A stretch of 64,000 bases of DNA from NCBI RefSeq assembly GCF_037975245.1, contig NC_092566.1, positions 9,919,501 through 9,983,500 of the forward strand, in the 5' to 3' direction. The DNA comes from Apostichopus japonicus (lineage: Eukaryota > Echinodermata > Holothuroidea > Aspidochirotida > Stichopodidae). Positions 48,501-60,237 of the stretch are shown piece by piece; within the stretch, counting starts at the first letter, position 1, and every line of letters begins with the position of its first letter. A model generated the notes under the pieces. It saw nothing but the letters and a program-made list of their open reading frames with translations. It searched no databases and had not been told where the DNA came from. A program made the position numbers and the translations under genes.

Positions 48501-51500
48501 TATTATAACTATTATTACTATTGTGATTATTATTACTACTACTATTACTATTATGATTATTATTGTTATTTATTTGGAGGGTTTGTTTGTTTATGTAGTT
48601 ATAATGATTACAGTTTTCCGTTAATGTTTGGACAAGGTTTTGCTTATTGTTCCGGTAACCCACAGTACTATTCTTCTCTGAATAGCAAGTTGCTTCTCCA
48701 AGATTAGTTTTATAATAGATGGCTAAGGGCTGTACTTAAAGGAGATGGTATTTAACTGACACCCCTTCTACCCCCCCCCCCCCCCCTCTTCATCCCATTC
48801 TCACTCCACTCAAACTCTATGTCAGGTATTAATAATCTCAAGTTTTTCAGCAATTGTTTTCATTGTCAACTATTTTGCTGTATATGTTGTGATATATGGT
48901 ATCTTAGAGATATTACTTCTAGGGACCATATTGGAATGCACAAACTGCTAGATGTGCTGAAATTGCCCAGTGCAGGCTATCACAAACTTTTAAGCATTAT
49001 ATCGTATTCAATATTTATTTTTATGATATTAATAATTGTATGGCATTCTCACAAGTTTTCTCTATTTATGCCATACTTTCTCTTCCATTTTTTCACTCAA
49101 AACATTTTTTATTTTAGCACCGGTTCATACCCGAACAACTGCCAAGTTAATTGATTGTAACTTAAAGTATCTATGGATAAATTCATCTGTAATATATACT
49201 ATTATATATGCAATGTTGATTTTATTGCAAAATTTCCTTCATGATATTTCCTTGTTGTCAAAATTTCAAAAGATTCATTTCCCATCTTTTTCTTCTTTGT
49301 CTTAGGTTTCATCATGTTTGTTTTGACGTTGAGGAAATCCCATTACCTGGTGCAGTTTACCTTGGTGAGTGACAGAATTTGTAGTGTAACATCAACAGTT
49401 TTGAAAGGTCATTTCATCGTTTTCTTACTAAGCCATGTACACTGCTGCAGTATTATTAACACATTGTATGCACTTCTGTTAATATAAATCTCGTTTAAAT
49501 TTGTAATAGGGAAATGCCTACAGTAGATACATTGCCACATCCCTAGTATTGATATATAGTTGAGAGTTGTAAACAGCTTTGAAAGCTGTGTGAACTGCTG
49601 CAGTACATTAACACATTGTACACACTTCTGTTATTATAAATCTCGTTTAAATTTGTAATAGGGAAATTCCTAGATACATTGTCGCATCCCTAGTATTGAT
49701 GTAGAGTTGAGAATTGTAAACGTCCTGCTTGAGAAGGTTCAAAGAACTTTGTTTATTTTATCATTTGGATTACTACAGTAGATATTTCTTACAAGCCAGG
49801 TACTATAGATCAGAAGGTGTACGTATAGATTATTGTTTTTTTGCGATATTAAGGTTATCCAAATGAATTTTTGCTTCCAGTATTGTTTGCCAAACTAAGA
49901 TCATCCAACGTAAAGCAAACGTTTGAATCATTTTTTGCAAGGTTATACTGTACACTTATTTCAATATTAAAAGAAAAATGAAAGTACTCGATGCTTTTGT
50001 CCGTGTATGACATCACAGATTATTTGCTAATGCACGTAATCAAAACAAAGGAAATGAATTGCAATGCTGTACGTCACAGTGAAGGGAGTAAGCTATGTAG
50101 TTAGAAGCCCAATCAATGTGCTTCTTTTCACAAGCTCTGGACGCAATTGAAAACCCTCAGACTTTATCATACCTTAGCACACAAATTAGACGACATATAC
50201 TAGTAATTTCTGCATGGCCACTGAAATAATTGTGCATGCATGGAAGTAAATGATCTTCTTTCTTTAATAACATAATAATAATAAAAATTTTCATCTTCTA
50301 AGTAATGAAATCAGATATGAATGTGAGGGTTGAACCAGTAGTATGCATGTGCATGTTTTTTTGGTCATATTATATGAAAATGAAAATTCATGTGTGCCTT
50401 CAATTTGCTTTCTTCCTCTACTTCAATTAGTATTGTCAATACTTAACAGAACTTTATTTTTCATAGGTATGTGTAGAACCCAAAGATTGTCAACATTAGT
50501 TATATTGACTTAACACTTTGATAACATATGCAGGCATGGATCCAAACACACACACACACATCCCTCCCCCCCCCCCTTCCCTCTGAACACCTTTTCAACC
50601 CCACACATAAGCTTATAAGTAGTTATTACTGCAGCACAACCTTGCTTGTAGATCCAACTAAGGATGTAATTTACAACCTAAATCTGCCCCAGAATGCACA
50701 ATTTCATGTCTACAATGTTAATTTTCTTACCAGGAGAGGACACCCAGGGCTACATTTCCTTTTTAAAATTCAACACATATGTGGACATTTCCATTTTTCT
50801 TTTAAAGCTCCAATTGAAGGTGGAATATTTGTTACAAATATAGTGAAATTTATGAAGTCATTTTTTTCGTATTAAATCTGCTATTTTTGTCAACCTTTTA
50901 CCATGTGTATGACATCGATTGATATCAACTTATATAAATGTTTCTGTTAAAAGTAATCTAATTATTTGACTTAGTAATAAGCTTTGATGAACTAGCTATA
51001 GAATCTGCAAAAGGTTAATATTTGGGGGGAAAAGAGCCCTTAGGTTGTAAATCTCAGATAACAGTGTTGTTTTTGCTCTAAGAGTTAGAAATATTCCTTC
51101 AATCGCTACTCTGATTTGACAATGCTGACACAAGGTGGTGGCTTTTATTAAATGAAAAAATGACCTTCATATGACCTTCATATGAAATTTGGTGAATATT
51201 TCAAAGGTCACCTTTTTACATTAGTTGGTTACAGTGAAAGTATGTGTCATTGTAATATTTGGTTTTGGAGTGATTATTTTACACTATGTAATAAAACCGT
51301 CAAAAAAATACAGATTCATTGGAATTCACTTACACTTACGCTATTTGTATTAATTTCTTCATAATTTTCACTGGTTTTTATGACTGGACTGGTCTTCATG
51401 ATGAGAAAAGTGTTTGGGCACTGGAATGTATGAACAATTAGTGTTGTAATTGTTTGGAAGGTCTTCTCTAGTGTAGAGGGTCTTAACCATGTAAATTACC

Positions 51501-54500
51501 AAGCATCTGGTATCAAGTACTTGCAAACTGTACCAAGTATCCTTAGAGGCACTAAAGCCATTCATATGGATGTATAGAAAATGTCCATTGAATACAAGAA
51601 CCCCCCACCTGAAGTGAAATGCTATGAAAACGTAGGTGAACAAACTTAAAGGCAACAAAGGAACTTTGAAACAGATATGCTGCAAAACTGTGGTTTAAAT
51701 GTATTTCAGAAAAACAAAATAAACTATTTGACTTTATTGTATCTTTACAAAATGATTCTCCTTTTTTCTGTTAGTTTGGTTGGACCCACGTTGCGCTTCT
51801 CATCGTGGTTTCGCAGTCGAACATCATCTGCCATAGCATATTCGAGGGACTAATATGGTTTCTGATTTCAACATCCTCGGTCATCTGCAATGACATCATG
51901 GCTTACATGTTTGGTGAGTGGAAGCATTGAGGCCGCATTGGTCTGTCAATATCCAAGTGTAAATGGGTTTTTTATTTTTGTAAATAGGTCAAGAAAATCT
52001 GGTTTAGGTTTGAACTTGAAACCTAGTGCCTGTGCGATAGACATTCTAGGGCTGTTTCATACTCAAATACATTAAACGGACCGTGATATATGTAACAGAA
52101 CCATATATGGACAAAATATAATAGCTTGAGATGAAGATGTTATTTATATTTATGGTTTCTTTACATCAATTACCGTCAGTTTTTAGTTGGGAGTACGAAC
52201 TGGCATTGACCGCTACACCACACCTTCACGCAGACTTATTGTAAACTTTCGAGTTAAACCTAATGTTTAAATTTTAAAGATGCTGGCTATGTTCTACAAC
52301 ATAATGACTGGTATATGTAGATGAAAATACAATTGACCACACATGAAATGTTTATAATCTTGCATTAATTATGATAACAGTTGATTATATCCTGATTTAT
52401 CTGGGTCTTTCATGTGCACTTATCCTAGTGAGCTCTACAGTCGGGCTTGTAGTATCAGTAAAACATCTTGTAAATGATTACGATGCTGTCGTCCTCACTG
52501 ATTTTGCTCAGTGGTTTAGTTTTATCCTTTAGCTGTGTGATTTCTTTGATGGTTTGAACAGATTCCACCAGAAATAGAAAGAATTATACTTGTAAAGGTC
52601 AGAAGTAAAATCGCTCGAAGCAAGCAAAAAACTAGGGTGGAATAATCCAAGGAAAGTGTCTTGAAATACAAAATTGAAATTTCCCTTGATTCACCATGGG
52701 AATTTTGGCCGTTTTCATTCAGGCTTTGTAGATTGTGAATTCCGATTGAAAAAGTGCCTACAAATTTGACTTACGAACACGGCAAGTTTACAGTGTCTAT
52801 TAGTGCAACTACATATGCATAACACAGAGTACACAAATTTAGGAGACTTGAAGTTACCCTACACCAACCACCATACAAGTACAATTGCCCTTGGCATGAG
52901 TATAAGTACAGGGCTCTTGGGGCTGGTAGGAATACTTAATCTTGCACTGGTAATGATATAGACTTCCAATATGAACTGAGGATGAGTACTAATCTTTGAG
53001 TACAATTATGAATACATACTACTATGGTAGCATACAAGGACAGGACTCAACTTCAAGTCTGCTTGCAGCAACACTGTCATAACAAGTAAACATAACATAC
53101 TAAAGAAAGAAGTGCAATATATTTATCAATATACATATTTTGATATATTTATATCTGTTTAAATAACCAACTGGTATTAGGATAATTACCAGCTACATGC
53201 ACTTTTTTTTTTTGGGGGGGGGGGGAGGGGGGTGAGAAGAGATGACTTCATTAATGTATATGTAATGCAGATTGAACTGGTCAATGTGAAGCTTTTGAGC
53301 AGTGAATAATAATTTTATTGAAACTCCAGCCGAGGCTCTGTTTCCATAACGTTTTCTTCTCCATCTCTAGGTTTTTTCTTTGGAAGGACATCATTGATAA
53401 AGCTATCCCCAAAGAAGACATGGGAAGGATTCATAGGTGCTCTGTTTTCAACCGTTGCATACGGTGTTCTGGTAAGTGATTGCGAACGAGCGGAGATGCA
53501 TCTTGTAAATTTTGTACATTTCTAGGGAATCCTCTTTGTAGTCTCTCAGTCCACAGTCCGCTTACAGGTGTGATGATACCCGGTTTTTGGAAAACAGGCT
53601 CCTGTTATTGTCATCGGTCGTGCAGTATAAAGCATATGTACAACATTGTGTTATTTATGATTGCCTATTCATCATTCTGTGTATGCGATAAGGCATGTTT
53701 GCAATTCACTTAGCATCAAGGTAATTTAAGGTTTAAGCTAGTTGGTTTCCCTACTGTAACTTCTCACAACTAGCATTGTAGCTCTGACTTTGCTGTACAT
53801 TTTCTGTTGGATCCCAAGGTGACATTGGCTTGTCAATAGTTTTACAGCTAACAGGTGAACCTGAACAAACCCAACTGAGTATGAGTATGTGTTTGCCTAA
53901 TGTTATGTAGAAGTACATGGCTTTGAGCCTAGGCAAGGTTATTACATTGTGTAAGGTCATTACACTGTTAGTTGTTCACATGACTTGTTCAGGTTTTGTA
54001 ACTTTGTTGCTCAGAAGGTAGATTCGAGTAGGGATCGCTGGTTGGAGTCTCAACACTTGTTTACAGACAAAACAATTCTTATATATCACAAATCTCCTCA
54101 GTCTGTAAATAAATCCTAAAAGTCACTTTGAGGTAGAAGCTCAGTGTCCCTGTCATTGCACATCTAAATATAACTGGGGGGAACATGTCTGGTGTTTAAA
54201 CAATAAATAGGGTAAAGTAATCAAATATAGACCTTGTACTCACTAAATAGCTAATACATTTGTTGTGTGTATCACCCGAGCATTTTAACATAACAAAATA
54301 TCTAAAAGTTGCCATAAGGAAATTCCCTAAAGGTCCTTGGCATCCCAGGCTTATTTAGATATGAAAAGCTGTTCAAAATGAAGGATAATTTATATCATCA
54401 AAAACAAAAAGCAATGAAAATTTGATGCAAAAGAGGTGAATAGTTGTCAATATTTTCATGTTTCTCAAGCAGGTTTCTTATTTAATAAAAATTGAAAGTT

Positions 54501-57500
54501 CTAAAATCAAATATGACTGAATTTTTTTCTCTCTCGTAGCTGAGTAGATAGTTCAGTTTGACTGCTGTCATTATTAATCCTTCCAATATCTGTGATGTAA
54601 TCTCTGTAGATATTTATTGTCTTTCTTCTAATTAGTGCGGTGTGCTAACGAATGACACAAAAGCATTCCTTTCATTCTTTTGTATTTCTTTTTCCTCTCC
54701 CACAGCTAGCCAAGTATCTGGCTCCATATAAAATGTTTACATGTCCCGCTGAGGTAAGAATTTTTGTCCAATTTTCTTGTATTAACTGGAATCGTGGTAC
54801 TTGCATATAATCACAGTTTAGCCGTATTATTATCATTATTAATATTATGACACAGCAGAGCCTGTGTCTGTTGACCTATTTATGAACAAAACTGTAACTT
54901 GTTGATTGTTTGGAAAAGGGTCAAGTCCTGTGGTACAGAAGTACCTTATTATGATATTGTGATTGTAGGAGTAACTGACAAGTGTGAAAGAGATCTGATA
55001 TCGGTTCATGTTATGATATGCATTGGTATTAGGGTTGGGCGATATATCAAAAATTATTATATCGCGATAATTTTTTTTCAAGACGATATTTATTGAGGAT
55101 TGAACAAATGACGATAATTTCCTTTAAAGAAATTATAAATAAATGTGGAAATAAAATGCGATTATCCTTTCTCCGTTTTATGTGTAAATGTTATTCTAGC
55201 ATTCCATGGTTAACAAAGTTGAAAAGAAATAAAGTTTATCAACTTCATTACTAACTTTTGAACTTACCTGTCCTTTACAACATGTTCGCTACGTACACAT
55301 ACACACAATGAGAAGTTTGGTATGTGTGTAATTGTAATGGGATCTCTAACACAGGCTTTAAATTGTACAGGGATGAAAACTATTTGAAAAGTTGATAGTT
55401 GACTTTCATATTCCATATATAACCAAATTTCGCTCTCAAGTTATATCTTTTCTCTTTTCTTTGTCTTTGTTTAATTTATATTTATATACAGTATAATGAA
55501 GAGTCGATGACCTTTGAGCTTGATTGCGAACCATCTTCTACTTTCCAATATCAAGAGTACATGATACCAGCATTTATCCAGCAAATTACATCTCTGGTAT
55601 GTTTCCTTGGTGACCAGTTGCCATAGTTACAACTTACAGTTTTTTAGCCAGATTTTTTTTTTTGTATTTTAAAAAAAAAAATTTTAAGTAGAAGACACAT
55701 TAAAGCAGCTTTGTGATTTTTGTAAACAGTTTTACTAAAACTAATCGGGTGTGACTAAAAATGAGATTGCAGTTTATGAAAAGAAAAAAAAAAGAGTTAA
55801 GGTTAATGAGCAAGTAATAACTAAAGTTGATTAGATTTTCAACATTTTGTCCCTCAGATAGTCCTCATGTGTATCATATATTGATCAAATTCAAATAGTT
55901 ATATTGTGAAATGTTTCAATGTTTTGACATTCTTTCATGATTTGAAATCAATTTTTTGACATGTGAAGGTAATATACTATATTGTTATGCGGTTGTTCAA
56001 TGGAATAGTCCAAAAAAAAGAACCATCAAAATTGAATGAGAATGCTGCTTTAATCTAACTATGACTTTTTGTTTTATTATAACTGTTTAATTTTCTAAAA
56101 CAAGTAAATTCATCGACCCGTCCTTGCGTGACCTTCAGAATGGTTTCATGGCAAACACACCTTGAAGCAGGCATTTAATTGTGGATGATAAAATGGAGTC
56201 ATATGAAAAGCTCTATGCAAAAATGTAATACCAGCAGCTGGATTTCATGGAACTATGTGAAAGGAAAGTGAAATGAATTAAATTTCTGCACTTTGTCAAA
56301 TGATTTAAGAAAAAGGGGGGGGGCGGAGGGGTAGATGTCGGTGCGTTTGAGGGAGACCAATATTTGTTTTAAGGATCTTGTTACATTGAATTAAGTGACA
56401 AGCTTAATAGCAAACTTAAGCTTCACCCGTTGGATTGCTTGTAAATTCTCTTTCAAAATCACACAAAGGTTTCAAGCTATGAAATATAGAATGTGCAGAA
56501 AGAAAAATCAAATTATTTTTGTGAGTTGGGTGGAGGTGTTTTAAAGAGGAAAACAAAAATGCAAGATTTGTAGTATGATTTTAATTGATACATTAATGTC
56601 TTTTTTCTTAGTTTGGACTTCATTGGGAGAGTATAGAGGTGATGCCCATACAGCTGCATGCATTTGTTTTGTCTCTCTTTGCGTCGGTCATCGCTCCCTT
56701 CAGCGGTTTCTTTGCGAGTGGATTCAAGAGAGCATACAAAATCAAAGTGAGTAGTAAATACCATCTCTGAGAATATTCTTAAATTCTGATCCAATCAAAT
56801 CTTGACTTTGTATCAACACTTGGCACTATATTCAACAGTTTTGAACACGGGTAATGTCTTTGCAAACATTGGGTCATGTGAGTCCACAGATATCATCACG
56901 CCAGACCGATTAAACTCATGATTTCAAATTTCAAAGGTGTGATGGATGAAAGACAGCTCTCTGGATTTAATTAGACTGTTCAACTTATCTGTTAACGATG
57001 ATGTCAAATTTGATGTTAGCACATTTAGTCTGAATGACAACAAAATTCTTACACCAAGTAAAAATTTAACTGAAGTTATTAAAATGGTAATAACGTTTGA
57101 CTTCAACTTTCATGTTTTTCAAAAGAAGCAAATTTCTGGGGAGTGGATTTGAAAAGAACTTTCGTACTAATAAGGAGATTGCAAATTTCTGTGGATTGGA
57201 GTGGACTGTTAATCACTTACTAATTAGGGAGATGGCAAATGGTTGTTAACACGTTTGGTCTGAGTGACACAAATTGTTGCAAAATCACAGCTGTAAAGAA
57301 GAGTTTATTCTTAGCAAATTAAGTATATTCTGCAATCAAGTAATGAAGACTTTACATAATTAATATTTTTTCCCCCTTATCAGCAGTGTTGTTATTAGGG
57401 GCTGGTAACATTTTCTTTAATGAATTCAGTCTCATTATTAAAAATCAAGGATTTCTAAGATGATGTTATCTTTCATTTCTCTTATAATTTTGTTGGAAAT

Positions 57501-59491
57501 TAGTCTCTTCAGTCTCTGATACCACATTGGAGGGTATGTATAGAGAATAAACTGCAACTGAAGTTTCGTAAAAAATATAGACAATTGGGAAAGTGAGGAA
57601 GAACAAGATGGCGTCATGTCTCACATGATATATTTAAAAGAATGGTAACAAGATGGCATCATGTCTCACATGATATATTTAAAAGAATGGTAACAAGATG
57701 GCGTCATGTCTCACATGATATATTTAAAAGAATGGTAACAAGATGGCGTCATGTCTCACATGATTTATTTAAAAGATTGGTAACAAGATGGCGTCATGTC
57801 TCACATGATATAATTAAAAGAATGGTAACAAGATGGGGTCATGTCTCACATGATATATTTAAAAGAATGGTAACAAGATGGTGTCATGTCTCACATGATA
57901 TATTTAACAGAATGGTAACAAGATGGTGTCATGTCTCACATGATATATTTAAAAGAATGGTAACAAGATGGTGTCATGTCTCACATGATATATTTAAAAG
58001 ATTGGTAACAAGATGGCATCATGTCTCACGTGATATATTTAACAGAATGGTAACAAGATGGTGTCATGTCTCACATGATATATTTAAAAGAATGGTAACA
58101 AGATGGTGTCATGTCTCACATGATATATTTAACAGAATGGTAACAAGATGGTGTCATGTCTCACATGATATATTTAAAAGAATGGTAACAAGATGGCATC
58201 ATGTCTCACATGATATATTTAAAAGAATGGTAACAAGATGGCATCATGTCTCACATGATATATTTAACAGAATGGTAACAAGATGGTGTCATGTCTCACA
58301 TGATATATTTTAAAGAATGGTAACAAGATGGTGTCATGTCTCACATGATATATTTATATTCCCAATAGCTCATTTTTCCCAACCTTTTCTCTGGACACTG
58401 CATCCCTGATAGTAGACTTACGTGCAGAGAAGATAAGGTGACCAATTACTTTGTGAGGTGAACTGAACTTAGGATTGATCTTACAGTGTTCATGTTTTCC
58501 TTCATTAAGGAATGATGTGAGACAAAAACGACATTTTCAGCTACAACCGGGTGCAATGTCATGAAAATCGTCCGTCTGTAAATAATTTTCTTCCAAAACC
58601 TGTGCAAACACCTCGAATCTGTGAACATGTTGAAAACTATTTTTTTCCTTCTCTTTCTCTGTTTAGGATTTTGGGGATGTCTTCCCAGGTCATGGTGGTA
58701 TCATGGATAGGTTTGACTGTCAGCTGATGATGGCTTCTTTCCACTATGTGTATATGGCAACGTTCATCAGGTGAATATTCAACCTATGTTATATCTTAGC
58801 AACGGACCATTCCATTAACCCAGGAGGTGGACCAGCATGTGTCTGTCTTTATTGTTTGTATTATATACTTTTCCAACTGAAATTTAATTCTTTTAAGTTT
58901 TACCCCATTGTGTACTATGGCTTGTTCATAAATTGTGTAAGTTAGAACTCAGTCATATCTTTGATTTCACTGAATTTCTTTTCTATGAACCTTTCAATTC
59001 AAGTTGTATATTGCATAAATTTGACACAGGTTGGTGATCCAATAGTCCACCTTTAACTGTATGATCAGGTACCTGATAACCATCCTTCACTTCAGCTCAC
59101 CAAAATCCTCAAGGCAAGGTGAAAATTAGGCATACAGTCTCAAGTTTTTGAGTGAACCTTTTAATCAGTTACTAATTAGAAGTATTTCAAGTCATTGCAA
59201 ACACATAAATCTCTTACTTCATTTGAGATGTATCGATTTGGACTTTTGTTTCAGAAAGACTTCAAGTTCCTCAACAATGCAAAATACAGCTTGATTAAAC
59301 CAAATTTACTTTTTTTGTTTTTTATATATTTGTTTTATGTATTTTTTGTTTTCAACAGATCCCCAAATCCATTGAGGGTATTGCAGCAAGTTTTCCAGTT
59401 GCCCGGAGATTCTCAGCTTCTCATCTACAACGAACTTCAAAAGTCTCTCATTAATGACGGCCTCTTAGATCCGCCAGCGATAGAACCCTAA
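39430..59491 (+). CDS. CDS2: CDP-diacylglycerol synthase (phosphatidate cytidylyltransferase), 13 exons
   Basis: Converts phosphatidic acid and CTP to CDP-diacylglycerol, the precursor of phosphatidylinositol and related lipids, in the endoplasmic reticulum membrane. Exons: 39430-39534, 42578-42684, 44160-44256, 45153-45332, 46116-46176, 49306-49364, 51775-51913, 53371-53471, 54706-54753, 55492-55596, 56612-56746, 58667-58770, 59359-59491. They sum to 1374 nt (457 residues), close to human CDS1 and CDS2 (about 445-461), every junction in phase with GT-AG borders. The acidic N-terminus (1-70) is cytosolic. Hydrophobic segments lie near 80-103, 133-150, 174-195, 204-222, 228-249, 268-288 and 351-370. 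The family signature S-x-F-K-R-x4-K-D-x-G...H-G-G-x-x-D-R-x-D is complete at residues 370-396, with the catalytic acidic residues present. The start is the first ATG after an in-frame stop. Invertebrates usually have a single gene ancestral to both human paralogues, so the symbol is by similarity. Confidence 0.97.
41355..41373. repeat. (AAT)n microsatellite in intron 1
   Basis: Short AAT run. The rest of intron 1 holds only a C-run near 39810 and no other recognised feature. Confidence 0.85.
42578..42684 (+). CDS. CDS2: CDP-DAG synthase exon 2
   Basis: Residues 36-71 (start of R71), with [20 protein letters not shown]; acceptor TTCCCAG, donor GTAAGG. The exon is the cytosolic linker to the first membrane helix. 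Confidence 0.93.
43006..43021 (+). promoter_or_regulatory. DR4-type nuclear-receptor half-site pair in intron 2
   Basis: Two AGGTCA words separated by TCTG. This is the consensus spacing for thyroid-hormone/LXR-type heterodimers. A single chance match in 64 kb is possible. Confidence 0.25.
44160..44256 (+). CDS. CDS2: CDP-DAG synthase exon 3
   Basis: Completes R71 and covers residues 72-103: [12 protein letters not shown] followed by a strongly hydrophobic first membrane segment. Acceptor TCCTCAG, donor GTAGGT. Confidence 0.95.
44461..44505. repeat. 23-bp tandem duplication in intron 3
   Basis: GAATGCTCCTTTAAAGCTAA plus ATA repeated twice without change until the last base. Confidence 0.9.
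45153..45332 (+). CDS. CDS2: CDP-DAG synthase exon 4
   Basis: Residues 104-163, the longest exon. It includes the highly conserved [14 protein letters not shown] stretch and ends KRE-L. Acceptor TCTCCTAG, donor GTGAGT. Confidence 0.97.
45355..45565. repeat. G-rich minisatellite in intron 4
   Basis: Three units of 66-72 bp (starting near 45367, 45433 and 45504), each GGTGGCTGAGAGGTGGAGTG...ATTGGTATTT followed by a G-run of growing length. Confidence 0.9.
46116..46176 (+). CDS. CDS2: CDP-DAG synthase exon 5
   Basis: Residues 164-183 and the first base of G184; [11 protein letters not shown] corresponds to a conserved membrane segment. Phase 1 junction. Confidence 0.94.
46655..47290. repeat. 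Probable interspersed repeat in intron 5
   Basis: A block unlike its AT-rich surroundings. It starts with the hairpin-forming CATACCAGCATGCTGGTGTG and contains several GGGTCA/AGGTCAAA words and a GC-rich core (GGCCCGGGCCGCGGCCC). No coding frame. Confidence 0.4.
48440..48560. repeat. ATT-rich simple repeat in intron 5
   Basis: Imperfect (TTA)n/(ATT)n run. The Asn-rich frame on the minus strand is an artefact of it. Confidence 0.85.
49306..49364 (+). CDS. CDS2: CDP-DAG synthase exon 6
   Basis: Residues 184-203: [20 protein letters not shown]. Acceptor TTGTCTTAG, donor GTGAGT. The preceding intron 5 is the longest in the gene (3129 bp). Confidence 0.95.
49441..49725. repeat. 153-bp tandem duplication in intron 6
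   Basis: Units start at 49441 and 49594 with ACTGCTGCAGTA and share TATAAATCTCGTTTAAATTT and CATCCCTAGTATTGAT. Several substitutions separate them. Confidence 0.85.
51775..51913 (+). CDS. CDS2: CDP-DAG synthase exon 7
   Basis: Residues 204-249 and the first base of G250. Contains [12 protein letters not shown] and FEGLIWFL...SSVICNDI, both diagnostic of eukaryotic CDP-DAG synthases. Confidence 0.97.
53371..53471 (+). CDS. CDS2: CDP-DAG synthase exon 8
   Basis: Residues 250-283, with the near-invariant [20 protein letters not shown], a functional core segment. Acceptor CATCTCTAG, donor GTAAGT. Confidence 0.98.
54706..54753 (+). CDS. CDS2: CDP-DAG synthase exon 9
   Basis: A 48-nt exon for residues 284-299, [16 protein letters not shown]. 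Acceptor TCTCCCACAG, donor GTAAGA. Confidence 0.93.
55028..55140. mobile_element. Short hAT-like fragment in intron 9
   Basis: Starts AGGGTTGGGCGATATATC and continues with ATCGCGATAATTTT and GACGATATTTAT. The AGGGTTGGGCGATAT terminus is typical of a short repeat common in animals. The other end and a target duplication are not identified. Confidence 0.4.
55492..55596 (+). CDS. CDS2: CDP-DAG synthase exon 10
   Basis: Residues 300-334, a luminal-type loop with [19 protein letters not shown]. The acceptor TATATACAG is weak in pyrimidines. Donor GTATGT. Confidence 0.94.
56612..56746 (+). CDS. CDS2: CDP-DAG synthase exon 11
   Basis: Residues 335-379: the last hydrophobic segment and the first half of the signature, ending [10 protein letters not shown]. 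Acceptor TTTTCTTAG, donor GTGAGT. Confidence 0.97.
57602..58356. repeat. 45-bp minisatellite, 17 units, in intron 11
   Basis: Units of AACAAGATGGCGTCATGTC-TCACATGATATATTTAAAAGAATGGT, starting every 45 bp from 57602. The GGCGTC core is intact in 4 units and appears as GTGTC, GCATC or, once, GGGTC in the others. A period divisible by three keeps a 223-codon frame open across it; nothing indicates translation. Confidence 0.95.
58667..58770 (+). CDS. CDS2: CDP-DAG synthase exon 12
   Basis: Residues 380-413 and two bases of R414. Begins with the second half of the signature, [17 protein letters not shown], which supplies the metal-binding acidic residues. Confidence 0.98.
59359..59491 (+). CDS. 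CDS2: CDP-DAG synthase exon 13 with stop
   Basis: Completes R414 and covers residues 415-457 ([20 protein letters not shown]...), ending in TAA at 59489-59491. The C-terminal tail is cytosolic. Confidence 0.95.
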
Positions 59492-59506
59492 AAGGAGAAC
59501 GTGCGT

Positions 59507-59512
59507 AATAAA
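59507..59512 (+). promoter_or_regulatory. AATAAA 15 nt after the CDP-DAG synthase stop
   Basis: A canonical hexamer very close to the stop codon. If used, the 3' UTR would be only about 35-45 nt. More likely the message extends downstream. Confidence 0.3.
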
Positions 59513-60113
59513 CCATTGTTTTGTGGTGCGGTGGACCTTTCGTCTCGGTAGATACTGGTGCATATAAAATCCACATTGTGTTCTGTTGTTTCCATAGTTG
59601 AAGATAATACACATAGTGCTGCCAACCTGTGCACATTTGCTGTATTTAGTTCCAACAGGTTGATGTTCAAAATATGAGATTATGAATGTGCTCTGCAACA
59701 GTATGGTGTCCTTCGTAAAGTTTACATCTTATACAAGCGCATGATAACAGCAACAGTGTGTCCTTGAATATAGAATAGCTGGGAGGAAGAGTTATGTCAC
59801 CTGACCTGACTTGTATTTTTTGGGGGGTATGCTGTACTATACTTAACAAGTGAAGAATGTAGGTTACATTGAAAAACAGGTTGGATTTCTCTTTGATGTC
59901 ATTTCCCAGCCGCAGTATGGGTTGTAAATTGGGGGGTGAAATTTGTGATCCTGGTAATAACCCTGTACGGCACTGTCGGTTATGACTGGCAACCTGTGTT
60001 ACATTTGTACTTCCAAAGAGTTATTAGTGGTGTGTGTATATATATATATATATAAAAGTTGTTCACTTCCTGTATCAAAAGTGCTCAATACATAGCAGTA
60101 GAGCAAGTACATA

Positions 60114-60237
60114 ATATAGTATGCCTATACGATAACTTACAGCATGTTGTTACTCAAGTTTCACATGATCGCTGCACAATGCAGGCGTGAAACTCTAGTA
60201 ACAAAATGCTGTAAGTTACAGTAAAGGTATACTATAT
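60114..60237. repeat. Long hairpin downstream of the CDP-DAG synthase gene
   Basis: About 50-bp arms (60114-60163 and 60187-60237) pair with few mismatches around a ~23-nt loop: ATATAGTATGCC...GTTTCAC against GTGAAAC...GGTATACTATAT. Flanking TA dinucleotides fit a small mariner-type MITE. It may lie in the transcript. Confidence 0.8.

Noticed and set aside
57642-58313. 223-codon open frame of 15-residue repeats in intron 11
   Set aside because: The 45-bp period is divisible by three, so any frame lacking a stop in one unit stays open. It lies within an intron, and the substitutions show no synonymous bias that I can see.
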